Shown here one piece after another: positions 23,523 through 32,242 of a stretch of DNA of 64,000 nt (position 1 is the stretch's first letter; each line of letters starts with the position of its first letter). Made by a program: the position numbers and the translations under genes. The stretch lies in NCBI GenBank assembly GCA_964447285.1, contig CAYURO010000019.1, positions 23,869 through 87,868 on the forward strand, in the 5' to 3' direction. The notes under the pieces were generated by a model that searched no databases, was not told the DNA's origin, and worked only from the letters and a program-made list of their open reading frames with translations. Source of the DNA: CAJBNH01 sp964447285. Its GTDB lineage: Bacteria; Myxococcota_A; UBA9042.

Positions 23523-25484
23523 CTACTGGTACAGCACCAGCCAAGTGCGCATGTTGATGCTTGCGCCAAATCCGCCTTGGGGATTGGGGTTGGCCTTGGG
23601 CACGTAGTCGGCGCCCTTGAACAATCCCTTGTAGGTCAGGGTATTCTCGCCGCCCATCACCGCGTCCTTGGTCACGTCGACGCGGTAGGGCTTGACGTCC
23701 TGCCCCGGGCACCAGCCTCCGCGGCCGAGGTTCCAAGTGCCGAACTGGTTGGGCACCGCCCCATCCTTGTCGACTGCCTCTGCGCAGCCCATGAACGCGC
23801 CCGCCACCGGATTCTCGTGGACGTATGCCTTGCCGTTGACGGTGAAGTGGTGGGTGTGGTTGCAGAATTCCGCGCAGTTGTCGAGTTCGGTGCCGAAGCC
23901 GTGGCCGGTGATGAAAGCGTAAAGCTCGACCTTCTTCGTCTCCTTCGGGATGGTCACCATCTGCGGCACGTACTTCTTGTTGTAGTCCTGGTTGAAGGGG
24001 CCACCGCCGAACAGGTCGACGATCTGCACTGGCCGCAACGGGCTGCCGTGCTTCTGGAATCGCAGCGTCAGGTCGGCCGTGGGCAGGTTGGCCGCGTCGA
24101 AACGGATGCGCTGCTTGCCGCCCTTCTGCAGGTACGTCAGCGCCGGGGTAATGTCGCTGACCCAGCGGCCCTCGCGGTGGTAAGGGGTGATCCACCGGGC
24201 GATTTCCAGTGTGCAGCCGCAGGGACAAGCCTCGAATCCGCTGCCGTCCGCCTTGCAGTTGGCCTGCTTGTTCTGGACCTCACCGTCCAGACCGGTGCAC
24301 TGGCAGGCTTGGGACTCTGTCGCGGCACAGGGTTGGTCGACGACCGGGACCAGCGGGCGCTCACACAACGCCGCAGAGGCGATGTAGTCCCACTCGGCGC
24401 AGTTCTCGTCCTTGTGGTCCTTGCACCACGCACCCAGGTCGATCAGCAGCGTGTCGTATTCGGCCAGCTTCGAGGCATCGGGCAGCTGCACCTCCATGTC
24501 GAATCCGGCGCCGTCCTTGGCTGCGTGCAGGGGCACCACCAGCTCGGGCACTTGGGCCAACTGCAGCTCGCGTTGCACCTCCCAGTTCCAATACCGCGGC
24601 TCGTAGGTGGCGAGCTTCAGGTCCGGCTGGCCGCCCACGGTCTGCAGCAGCCCCATCTGCCGCCATTGTTGAAAGCGGTCCACGCCCATGGCCAGCTGGC
24701 CTCCCATCGCCTTGACCAGATTGAACAGCGGGCCAGCGAACAACTGCACCGGCGCGTTGGCGAAGTGGATGCGCCCGGACCACTGGCACTGCTCGCGCGG
24801 GGTCATCGTGGCAAGCACGGTGGCGACCTTCGTCTTCTGCTGATCGACCAGCGCTTGCGCGGCGTTGGTGTCTTTGGCCGGCAGGGCGAAGAAGGTGTAG
24901 TGCACGTTGGTCGGCGAGGCCTTGAGAAAGGTCTTCAGGTTGGACTTCCAGAGGGCGGCGGCGGGAGCAAAGCCCTCCTGCGTCAGGAAGAACACGAATA
25001 CGTTCCTGCCGTTCCACAGCTCTTCCAGCGAGAGGATGCCCTCGTCCGTGGGTACCTGCGGGTCGGCAGCGGTCGTTCGCCATGCCGACCCCACGCCGTC
25101 GGTGCGCCACGCCGCGCCGTCCTTCCACAGACCCAGGCAGTCGGCGGCGGATTCGCAAGTCTTGGCTGCGGGGTCAGCGACGCAAAGCTCTGCACACGGG
25201 TTGGCCTTGCACGCATCCAGACACGGCTGCAGCGGTACGCACTCCTGCCACTTCTGGCAGGCAAGGGTACACGGCGTGTCTTGGGTGACATCCGCGTCCG
25301 TCACGTCCTCGACCGTCGTCGCGTCGGTCCCCGCGTCTGCATCCAGATTGTCGATGACCTCGTCGGTTCCCACGACATCGACCGCGCTATCCGCAACAGG
25401 GACAGGGGCTTCCGCAGTCCCACCACAGCCGGAAAGAACCGCGACCCAGACCACCGTCCAGCACCCCCACATCCATCGCCGCAT
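23523..25484 (-). CDS. PNGase F-like secreted lipoprotein
   Basis: 653 residues with GGAGG upstream of ATG 25484. N-terminal lipoprotein signal (VAVLSGC, lipid-bearing Cys near 20), an Asp/Thr/Val-rich linker to about 70, a short Cys-rich stretch, and an uncharacterised 130-330 region. The C-terminal half looks like peptide-N-glycosidase F: YDTLLIDLGAWCKDHKDENCAEWDYIASA resembles the PNGase N-domain, and GHGFGTELDNCAEFCNHTHHF plus NLGRGGWCPGQDV the C-domain. PNGase F releases N-glycans from glycoproteins. Whether all catalytic acids are present I could not verify. Surface exposure and glycoprotein attack are inferred. Confidence 0.72.
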   Translation of the reverse strand: MRRWMWGCWTVVWVAVLSGCGGTAEAPVPVADSAVDVVGTDEVIDNLDADAGTDATTVEDVTDADVTQDTPCTLACQKWQECVPLQPCLDACKANPCAELCVADPAAKTCESAADCLGLWKDGAAWRTDGVGSAWRTTAADPQVPTDEGILSLEELWNGRNVFVFFLTQEGFAPAAALWKSNLKTFLKASPTNVHYTFFALPAKDTNAAQALVDQQKTKVATVLATMTPREQCQWSGRIHFANAPVQLFAGPLFNLVKAMGGQLAMGVDRFQQWRQMGLLQTVGGQPDLKLATYEPRYWNWEVQRELQLAQVPELVVPLHAAKDGAGFDMEVQLPDASKLAEYDTLLIDLGAWCKDHKDENCAEWDYIASAALCERPLVPVVDQPCAATESQACQCTGLDGEVQNKQANCKADGSGFEACPCGCTLEIARWITPYHREGRWVSDITPALTYLQKGGKQRIRFDAANLPTADLTLRFQKHGSPLRPVQIVDLFGGGPFNQDYNKKYVPQMVTIPKETKKVELYAFITGHGFGTELDNCAEFCNHTHHFTVNGKAYVHENPVAGAFMGCAEAVDKDGAVPNQFGTWNLGRGGWCPGQDVKPYRVDVTKDAVMGGENTLTYKGLFKGADYVPKANPNPQGGFGASINMRTWLVLYQ

Positions 25485-25681
25485 GACCGACCTCCGAGGT
25501 TCTACCGCTGCACCGGTGCACGCATGTACGCTGCGACGCCAGCACCGTCAATGCAGACGGCGGGGCGATTCCGGACTGGGGGCGAAGCCGCGCCGCGTTG
25601 CCCCGTTGACGTCGGCCACCCCTCCCGCACAAGCTCTCGCTCCACCGGTCGCGCCACTGCCGACCGACTCAGGAGCTTCCC

Positions 25682-27238
25682 ATGCGTTGGTTTGTTCGCG
25701 GCGACCTCGACGGCTTCTTCGGTCTCGCACTCGACAATTTGGTCCAACTGCTGCTGATCGACGCCCTGTGCAAGTATGTGTTGGGCTTTCCCGATGCGCT
25801 TCTGTACGGCACGGTGCTGCCGGGCGCGGCCATGTCGCTGCTGGTCGGCAACGTCTTCTACTCGTGGCAGGCGCACCGGCTGGCGCAGCAGACCGGGCGA
25901 ACCGACGTGTGCGCGTTGCCCTACGGCATCAACACCGTCTCGTTGTTTGCCTATGTGTTCCTGATCATGCTGCCTGCCAAGCTGGCCGCGCAGGCCGCCG
26001 GCGCCGCCGACCCCGTTCAGGTTGCCTGGCACGCCGGTCTGGTGGCGTGTTTTGGGTGCGGATTCATCGAGCTTGCGGGTGCATGGGTGGCGGAACGCAT
26101 CCGCAAGGCCACGCCGCGGGCCGCGCTGCTGTCGACGCTGGCCGGCATCGCGTTGTCCTTCATCTCCCTCGGGTTCTTGTTCCGCACTTTCTCGCGGCCG
26201 ATTGTCGGCCTGACGGCGCTGGGCATCGTCATGCTGGTGTACTTCGGCCGCGTGCGCTTCAAGGGGGGATTGCCCGGTGGTTTCGTCGCGGTCGTGCTGG
26301 GCACCGGTCTCGCGTGGTTGACGGGCATTGCCCCCGGAAACGGCACGCCGCAGGGCGCGGGTTTTCACCTGCCCGTTCCAGTGGTGGGCGACCTGTTCCA
26401 GGCCCTGACCGGCCCCTACGCGTTGCAGTATATGTCGGTGATCCTGCCGATGGGTCTGTTCAACATCCTGGGTTCCCTGCAGAACATCGAGAGCGCAGAG
26501 GCCGCCGGCGACTCGTATCCCACCGCCCCCTCGCTGGCGGTCAACGGCTTGGGCTCGATCGTCGCGGCGCTGTTCGGTTCCTGTTTCCCCACCACCATCT
26601 ACATCGGCCATCCGGGATGGAAGGCGTTGGGAGCTCGTGCGGGCTACTCGATCTTGAACGGCGTCTTTGCGACGGTGGTCTGCCTGACCGGAACGCTTGC
26701 GTACATCGCCTGGGCAGTGCCCATCGACGCGGGAATGGCGATTGTGTTGTGGATCGGCATCGTCATCACCGCACAGGCCTTTCAGACCACTCCCTCCTCT
26801 CACGCGCCTGCCGTGGTGGTGGGGCTGCTGCCGGCCGTTGCGGGGTGGGGCGCGCTGATGGCCAAGAACGGCTTGCGGGCGGCAGGGATGGGCGACGCTG
26901 ACGGCCCAGCGTTCTCTTCGGCCCTGATCCCGGCGTTCGAGAAGTCCGACACATGGATTCACGGGGCATTTGCGCTGGAACAGGGCTTCATCTTCACCTC
27001 GATGATTCTGGCTGCGGCGACGGTCGAGGTGATCGAGCGGCGTTTCGAGCGTGCAGCGGTGTGGTGTGGCATAGCCGCGGCGCTCTCAGCGGTCGGTCTG
27101 ATGCATTCGTATGTCTTCACACCTGGCGATACGGCATTCTCGCTGACGCCGGCGTGGCCGTGGGCGATCGGCTACGCGATCATGGGCCTGTCGTTTCTGT
27201 CCGCTCGCTGGCTCACGGTTCCGGGTGAGGGGCACTGA
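25682..27238 (+). CDS. NCS2-like nucleobase/ion permease
   Basis: 518 residues, AGGAG six bases before ATG 25682. About 12 to 14 transmembrane segments. Segments such as ALPYGINTVSLFAYVF, the inverted-repeat layout and GSLQNIESAEAAGDSYPTAPSLAVNGLGS resemble the UraA/AzgA/SulP fold in which substrate binds between TM3 and TM10. A purine or pyrimidine substrate is the usual role but cannot be fixed here. It stands alone on the plus strand. Confidence 0.7.
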   Translation: MRWFVRGDLDGFFGLALDNLVQLLLIDALCKYVLGFPDALLYGTVLPGAAMSLLVGNVFYSWQAHRLAQQTGRTDVCALPYGINTVSLFAYVFLIMLPAKLAAQAAGAADPVQVAWHAGLVACFGCGFIELAGAWVAERIRKATPRAALLSTLAGIALSFISLGFLFRTFSRPIVGLTALGIVMLVYFGRVRFKGGLPGGFVAVVLGTGLAWLTGIAPGNGTPQGAGFHLPVPVVGDLFQALTGPYALQYMSVILPMGLFNILGSLQNIESAEAAGDSYPTAPSLAVNGLGSIVAALFGSCFPTTIYIGHPGWKALGARAGYSILNGVFATVVCLTGTLAYIAWAVPIDAGMAIVLWIGIVITAQAFQTTPSSHAPAVVVGLLPAVAGWGALMAKNGLRAAGMGDADGPAFSSALIPAFEKSDTWIHGAFALEQGFIFTSMILAAATVEVIERRFERAAVWCGIAAALSAVGLMHSYVFTPGDTAFSLTPAWPWAIGYAIMGLSFLSARWLTVPGEGH

Positions 27239-27334
27239 ATCGGACGTTCCAATTGGGCTTGACAGCGGACTTTCCGATTCGGGTGCTTGACGTGAGCTTG
27301 CCGCCGGCGGTACCACGCCCGGAGGCCCCCTCAT

Positions 27335-28300
27335 GTGAGCGACATGTTGCGTCCCTTTCTTCACCGAGTCGTCTGGCTCGCCGTCCTGCTTGCGACGGCG
27401 TGCGCCGAGTCGCGTCCGCCGTTGCCGCCGCCGCGCTCGACACCCATGGACGTCTCTGCGCAGTGCACACCGGGGCGAGACCGACCGACGCGCCTGCGGT
27501 TGGGCTTTCCGTCAACCACCACCTTGACACTTCACGGTCGCCCGGTCGCTTCCACCGGGTTCGCAGGTGTGGGCGAGCGCATCAGTGCAGCGGTAGGCTT
27601 GCCGGTGGATGCGACGGTCTGCGCCCGTTATGACGACATGGTCCCCGCACTGCTGCGCAAAGACCTGGACATCGCCATCGTGCCCTCAGTCGTGTACGTC
27701 GAAGCGCGCGACGCCATGCCGTGCCTGATCCTCGCAGGTACGATGGTCGGCGACGGCGAGACCTTCTACTCAGGTTACTTGGTGGCGCGCGCCAACTCCG
27801 GCATCTCCACGCCCGCGCAGCTGGCCGGGCGGCGCATCGCGATGGTCGAGTCGTCCTCAGCCTCGGGCTGGCTGTTTCCAATGGCTTGGCTGCTGCACCA
27901 CGGCGTCGACCCGCGTCTGGCCCCCACCCGGATTGTGCCCGAGGCCGACCACGCCTCGGTCTTGCGCGCCGTCACCCTGGGAGAAGCCGACGCGGGCGCC
28001 ACCTTCTTCGGCGCCATCCAGCGCGCGCGCGGTGCAGGGGTCGACGTCGGCTCCCTGCGCGTCATCGGTGTGACGGGTCGCATCCCGTACGACGCGGTGG
28101 TGGTGCGTGGCGACCTGGACCGCGACCTGGCCTTGAAAATTGCCTTGGCCGTCCAAGGGATCCATCGGTCCACTCCCGAAGGTCGTGCCGCACTCGCACC
28201 CTTGGGCAATATCGACGGCTTTGTCCCCTCGACCGATGCGTTCTACGATACCGTGCGCCAGATCCGCCGCATCGTGCCGTCACCGGGAGGCCGCCCTTGA
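27335..28300 (+). CDS. PhnD-like periplasmic binding lipoprotein
   Basis: 321 residues from GTG 27335; ATG 27344 is an alternative. A lipoprotein signal ends LLATAC (lipobox). The body is a PhnD/SsuA-type solute-binding fold: LRLGFPSTTTLTL, then DIAIVPSVVYVEA, and ARANSGISTPAQLAGRRIAMVESSSASGWLFP matching the phosphonate-binding family. There are no ABC permease or ATPase genes nearby. Instead a membrane GGDEF protein starts two bases after the stop, so this protein probably acts as a ligand sensor for it. Confidence 0.85.
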   Translation: MSDMLRPFLHRVVWLAVLLATACAESRPPLPPPRSTPMDVSAQCTPGRDRPTRLRLGFPSTTTLTLHGRPVASTGFAGVGERISAAVGLPVDATVCARYDDMVPALLRKDLDIAIVPSVVYVEARDAMPCLILAGTMVGDGETFYSGYLVARANSGISTPAQLAGRRIAMVESSSASGWLFPMAWLLHHGVDPRLAPTRIVPEADHASVLRAVTLGEADAGATFFGAIQRARGAGVDVGSLRVIGVTGRIPYDAVVVRGDLDRDLALKIALAVQGIHRSTPEGRAALAPLGNIDGFVPSTDAFYDTVRQIRRIVPSPGGRP

Positions 28301-28302
28301 CC

Positions 28303-29655
28303 ATGCGGACCCGGGTATTGCTGTACGCAATTGGCACACTGGCGCTGGTCGGTCTGGTGCAAGCCGTCGCGATGGGCTGGCTGCAGTGGTCGTCGCTGCG
28401 GCAGGAGACAGAACTTCGCGCGCGTACCTTTGTCGACACCGTTGCCGTCGCCGCAACGGCGGACCTTGCGGCCATGCGGATCGAGGACTTGGACCGCGCC
28501 GTGGGGTCGCTGGTCCAGCGAAACATGGAGACGCTGGACGTCCGCTTCGTGGCCGTGCTGGACCCCGACGGCCGGGTCGTCGCGCACAGCGACCAGCGTT
28601 GGTACGGGCGGTTGGCGACGGAGCCGCTGTGGGTGGATGCGGTGCACTCGGACCTTGGGCTGCTGCGCGAGGCGACCTTTGGTGACCGGCCAGTGATTGT
28701 CGCCTCGCGTCCGGTCGTGTCGCAGGTGGCCGGCGCTACGGGCGCACGCTGGGGCACTGTCATCGCGGGCATCGGCGTGGACCGGATCAGTCAGGCGGTG
28801 GTGCGCCTGCTGGTCAGCACGCTCGTCGTGACGCTGCTGTCATTGGTCGTGTTGGGGGTGCTGCTGGACCAAATCCTGCTGCACCGCATGACGCGGCCGC
28901 TGCGCGATGTGGTTGGCGCCGTGCAGCGGTACGCCCGGGGCGACCTGACGGCGCGTGCACCGCTGGCCCGCAACGACGAGGTTCGGGTCGTCGCCTCTGG
29001 TTTCAACGAGATGGCAGCTCGCATCGAACGGCACACCCGCGACCTCGAGGGGCAGATCCGCGACCGTACGGCCAGCCTGGCCGCCGCCAATCAGGAATTG
29101 AGTCAGGCAAACGCGGCGCTGGAGGCTTTGGCGACGACCGACGAGCTGACGGACCTGTACAACTTCAGGTACTTCCGCGCGACAATGGCGAATGAGCTGC
29201 ACCGCAGTCAGCGGACGGGCGCACCCGTTGCGCTGCTGATCCTCGACGTCGACTTCTTCAAGCGCTGGAACGACCGGTTCGGCCATCCGTCCGGCGATCA
29301 GGCGTTGCGCTCCTTGGCGGCGCTGCTGAAGTCCCGGCTTCGGCGGACCGACATCGCCTGTCGTTATGGCGGAGAGGAATTTGCCCTCATTTTGGTCAAT
29401 ACCGGCATGCAGGGCGCGCTGCATGTGGCTGAAGGGCTGCGCGCGGCGGTGGAGGCCGCGGAGTTCGGCTCCGGCGACGACACGCAACTGACCGTCAGCA
29501 TCGGCGTCGCCGTGTGCCCGGACCACGCCACTGAGTTGGACGCGCTGGTCAAGGCGGCCGACGATGCCCTATACCGGGTCAAGGGCATGGGCCGCAACAG
29601 CGTGGTGTCGGTCGGCGGCGAACCGATGGAGCCAGAGCAGGACCAGGTTTCCTGA
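28303..29655 (+). CDS. Membrane diguanylate cyclase (periplasmic sensor, HAMP, GGDEF)
   Basis: 450 residues. TM1 about 5-25, periplasmic sensor about 30-165 of the single-Cache type (FVAVLDPDGRVVAHSD), TM2 about 167-192, HAMP about 193-248, coiled coil, GGDEF about 275-440. The active site is GGEEF at 356-360 and the inhibitory I-site RxxD is present at 347-350, so an active, feedback-inhibited c-di-GMP synthase is expected. It is co-transcribed with the preceding PhnD-like lipoprotein (2-base gap). Confidence 0.93.
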   Translation: MRTRVLLYAIGTLALVGLVQAVAMGWLQWSSLRQETELRARTFVDTVAVAATADLAAMRIEDLDRAVGSLVQRNMETLDVRFVAVLDPDGRVVAHSDQRWYGRLATEPLWVDAVHSDLGLLREATFGDRPVIVASRPVVSQVAGATGARWGTVIAGIGVDRISQAVVRLLVSTLVVTLLSLVVLGVLLDQILLHRMTRPLRDVVGAVQRYARGDLTARAPLARNDEVRVVASGFNEMAARIERHTRDLEGQIRDRTASLAAANQELSQANAALEALATTDELTDLYNFRYFRATMANELHRSQRTGAPVALLILDVDFFKRWNDRFGHPSGDQALRSLAALLKSRLRRTDIACRYGGEEFALILVNTGMQGALHVAEGLRAAVEAAEFGSGDDTQLTVSIGVAVCPDHATELDALVKAADDALYRVKGMGRNSVVSVGGEPMEPEQDQVS

Positions 29656-29694
29656 ATCTGTTTGAGGACATGGCGACGGGCACCACGGGCATCC

Positions 29695-31071
29695 TCACCG
29701 GCCCACGCGCCACCAGCCGCCGTGCACCCAGACCCAAAGCAGCCCGTTCCACCACCAGCCGCCGGGGACCCAGACGACGCCGGGCATTGGCGCGGGCACG
29801 AGCTCTGGCCCGCGCGGTGGTGGGGGATCCGGAGCAACGACGGCCACTTGCCGGTCCTCATCCGGGATGCGCCACCAGCCGGTCAGCCACACGTAGGCGA
29901 ACCCCGACCAGTGCCACCACCCGGTGACCCATTCGGCGTGCGGCGACGGTCGCATGGGGCGGGGCTCATCTTGCGGGAAGGGAGGAGGCTCTGTTGGATC
30001 ATGGGGTTGCGGCGCGGCAGCGGCGACGGGAATCGCGGCTGGCGGCAACTTGGCCCGGGCTTCGTCCTCCCGGCGGCGTCGCGCATCGGACTCGGCCTGC
30101 CGGCGCCGCAGACCTTCGTAACCTCCCTTGCCCCAACAATCTTCGTCATTCAGGTGGGCGCTGCAGTGCTGCTCGCGCTTGGCCCGCTCCCTGCGGTTCT
30201 CTTCGAGCCACTCCGCCGCATCGCGTTCCTGTTCGGCCTTCTCCTTGCGCAGGAACGCCACCCACTCGGCCTCGGGGACGTCGGGCACCGCGACCTCGTG
30301 GACCAGGCGGAAGCGCGCCCCCTCCAAGTCGTTCGGCTCGGGAAACCACACCCGCAGCACCATCGCCACGCCCTTCGTAAGACCTTGGAATACATCTGGA
30401 GTTCGCCACTCCTGTGACCAGTCGAGGATCGTCGCGTGGTGCAGCAGCGTCTCGTCCGACGGTTGAGTCGGGCGCAGCAGCGGCCGATGCGGGTCGAGTT
30501 CCGGCCGGGGCGCGGTCGGCGGCACGGCGGGCGCAGGCACTGGCAAGGGAGCGGGCAGGGGCGGCGGCAGGGCCGTCGGAGGCGGAGGCGTCCATCCCGG
30601 TGGCGCAGGGACCCAACCGGGGCCGGCAGCGGGCGGTGGCGTTGAAATCTTAGGCGGAACAAGGACTTGTGCCTCGTCCTCAGCGGGGGCATTGGCTGCT
30701 TCGGTTGGCCTTGCGATGCACCTCGCATTGTCTGCCCGCTCGTCCGGCTGCCACTGGTAGTTCGGGTCGCTCATCGAGCTCGACATGGCGACCCGCTTCT
30801 GGGTCACGAACTGGCCTTGCGACACCACCGCACCGTCAATCACCCACTCATAGCGTCCCTGCAGCGCCTGCGGCGACTCTGCCTTTACGACGACGCGCTC
30901 GCCCCAGCGCGCTCCTGCGGCCTCGGCGCGGAACTCGAGCGGCCCTTGTGCGCAGGCAACGTCGGCCTTCCAGTTCCTCTCCAAGTGCGTCTGGTGGGTC
31001 AGCGTCGGCCCGCAGCCGATGGCCAGCCACGCAAGACAGCTTGCTGCAAGGGAAAAACCGGGTCGGTGCAT
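29695..31071 (-). CDS. YXWGXW-type Trp-rich lipoprotein
   Basis: 458 residues from ATG 31071. Lipobox LAIGC near residue 20. A central Pro-rich linker (about 135-185) and a charged Glu/Arg-rich helix (about 240-320) precede a C-terminal Trp-rich region with several WW/WxW units (EWVTGWWHWSGFAYVWLTGW, then WVPGGWWWNGLLWVWVHG). This resembles YXWGXW repeat lipoproteins, whose function is not established. Outer-membrane location is expected. It is convergent with the GGDEF gene. Confidence 0.75.
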   Translation of the reverse strand: MHRPGFSLAASCLAWLAIGCGPTLTHQTHLERNWKADVACAQGPLEFRAEAAGARWGERVVVKAESPQALQGRYEWVIDGAVVSQGQFVTQKRVAMSSSMSDPNYQWQPDERADNARCIARPTEAANAPAEDEAQVLVPPKISTPPPAAGPGWVPAPPGWTPPPPTALPPPLPAPLPVPAPAVPPTAPRPELDPHRPLLRPTQPSDETLLHHATILDWSQEWRTPDVFQGLTKGVAMVLRVWFPEPNDLEGARFRLVHEVAVPDVPEAEWVAFLRKEKAEQERDAAEWLEENRRERAKREQHCSAHLNDEDCWGKGGYEGLRRRQAESDARRRREDEARAKLPPAAIPVAAAAPQPHDPTEPPPFPQDEPRPMRPSPHAEWVTGWWHWSGFAYVWLTGWWRIPDEDRQVAVVAPDPPPPRGPELVPAPMPGVVWVPGGWWWNGLLWVWVHGGWWRVGR

Positions 31072-31220
31072 GGGGCTCTCCAGGGCGTGGGGTCGCTTGC
31101 GCCGCTGCGACCGACCTCTCGACAACGCGACAAGTGGGGGCCGATTCGATTTGCCGACCGTTGGGCCGTGGGCTACCTTGCAGGCCGGTCCATGTGCGCA
31201 ATTCACCAGGAGTCCCCTCA

Positions 31221-32138
31221 ATGTCCTTGTACGCAGCCCTCGCTCCCGATGGTCCCAGCGGTTTCGGCTATGGAACGACTGCCGAACAGGTGACGGAAGG
31301 CCTGTCGCTGGACGGCCGCACCATTCTGCTGACCGGCTGCAATTCAGGTCTGGGCCATGAGGCGATGCGGGTGCTGGCCCTGCGCGGTGCGACTGTTGTG
31401 GGCACTGCGAGGACGCTCGAGAAGGCGACGGCCGCCGCCAACGCCGTTCAGGGCAAGACGATTCCGCTGGCGTGCGAGCTGTCGGATCTCGCGAGCGTGC
31501 GCGCGTGCGTACAGCAGGTGCGCGAGCTTGGCCTGACCCTGGACGCGATCTTGTGCAACGCGGGCATCATGGCGCTGCCCAAGCTGCAGCGGGTGCACGG
31601 CTACGAAGCCCAGTTCTTTACCAATCACATCGGGCACTTCCTGCTGGTCACCGGATTGCTGGACCAGCTGGCGGGCGACGGGCGCGTGGTCATCCTCAGC
31701 AGTGCCGCGCATCGCATGGCGCCCAAGGGTGGCATCGCGTTCGACAACCTGAAGGGCGACAAGGGGTATCAGGCTTGGAGCGCCTACGGTCAGTCGAAGT
31801 TCGCCGACCTGCTGTTTGCCAAAGAGCTGGCGCGTCGCTTTGCCGGCACCTCGCGGACCGCCAACGCGGTGCATCCGGGCGTGATTGCGACAAACCTGAT
31901 GCGGCATCTGGGCTTGGGCACTCGTCTGGCTTGGAGTCTGGGCGGGCTGCTGGCGTTCAAGTCGATCCCGCAAGGGGCCGCGACCGAAGTCTATGCCGCC
32001 GTGCACCCTTCGCTTGCGGGCATATCCGGAACGTACCTGGCCGACTGCAATGTTTCCCGCGCACGGGCCGATGCCGATGACGCCGAAACCGCGCGGCGGC
32101 TTTGGCAAGTGTCAGAAGAAATCGTCGCCTCGCTGTGA
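31221..32138 (+). CDS. Short-chain dehydrogenase/reductase, retinol dehydrogenase-like
   Basis: 305 residues from ATG 31221 with CAGGAG upstream. Rossmann motif TGCNSGLG, NAG motif (LCNAGIMALP), catalytic Ser in VILSSAAH and YGQSK (YxxxK). The NxxG-type N-terminal extension and overall length match retinol dehydrogenase/WW-oxidoreductase-like SDRs that use NADP(H). Substrate unknown. Confidence 0.9.
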   Translation: MSLYAALAPDGPSGFGYGTTAEQVTEGLSLDGRTILLTGCNSGLGHEAMRVLALRGATVVGTARTLEKATAAANAVQGKTIPLACELSDLASVRACVQQVRELGLTLDAILCNAGIMALPKLQRVHGYEAQFFTNHIGHFLLVTGLLDQLAGDGRVVILSSAAHRMAPKGGIAFDNLKGDKGYQAWSAYGQSKFADLLFAKELARRFAGTSRTANAVHPGVIATNLMRHLGLGTRLAWSLGGLLAFKSIPQGAATEVYAAVHPSLAGISGTYLADCNVSRARADADDAETARRLWQVSEEIVASL

Positions 32139-32242
32139 CCGCGTTCGTCGTTTGGTCGGCAAGCGACCTGTTTTGTCGCAAGCAGGGGGCAGGCTAGGAA
32201 GCTGACGCGGGTCACGGAGTTTGACCTGCCAAGGGTCCCCCG

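Noticed and set aside
22861..24228. Continuous open frame across the N gap
   Set aside because: The frame is only maintained because 100 placeholder N were translated; part of it is antisense-like within the PNGase gene.
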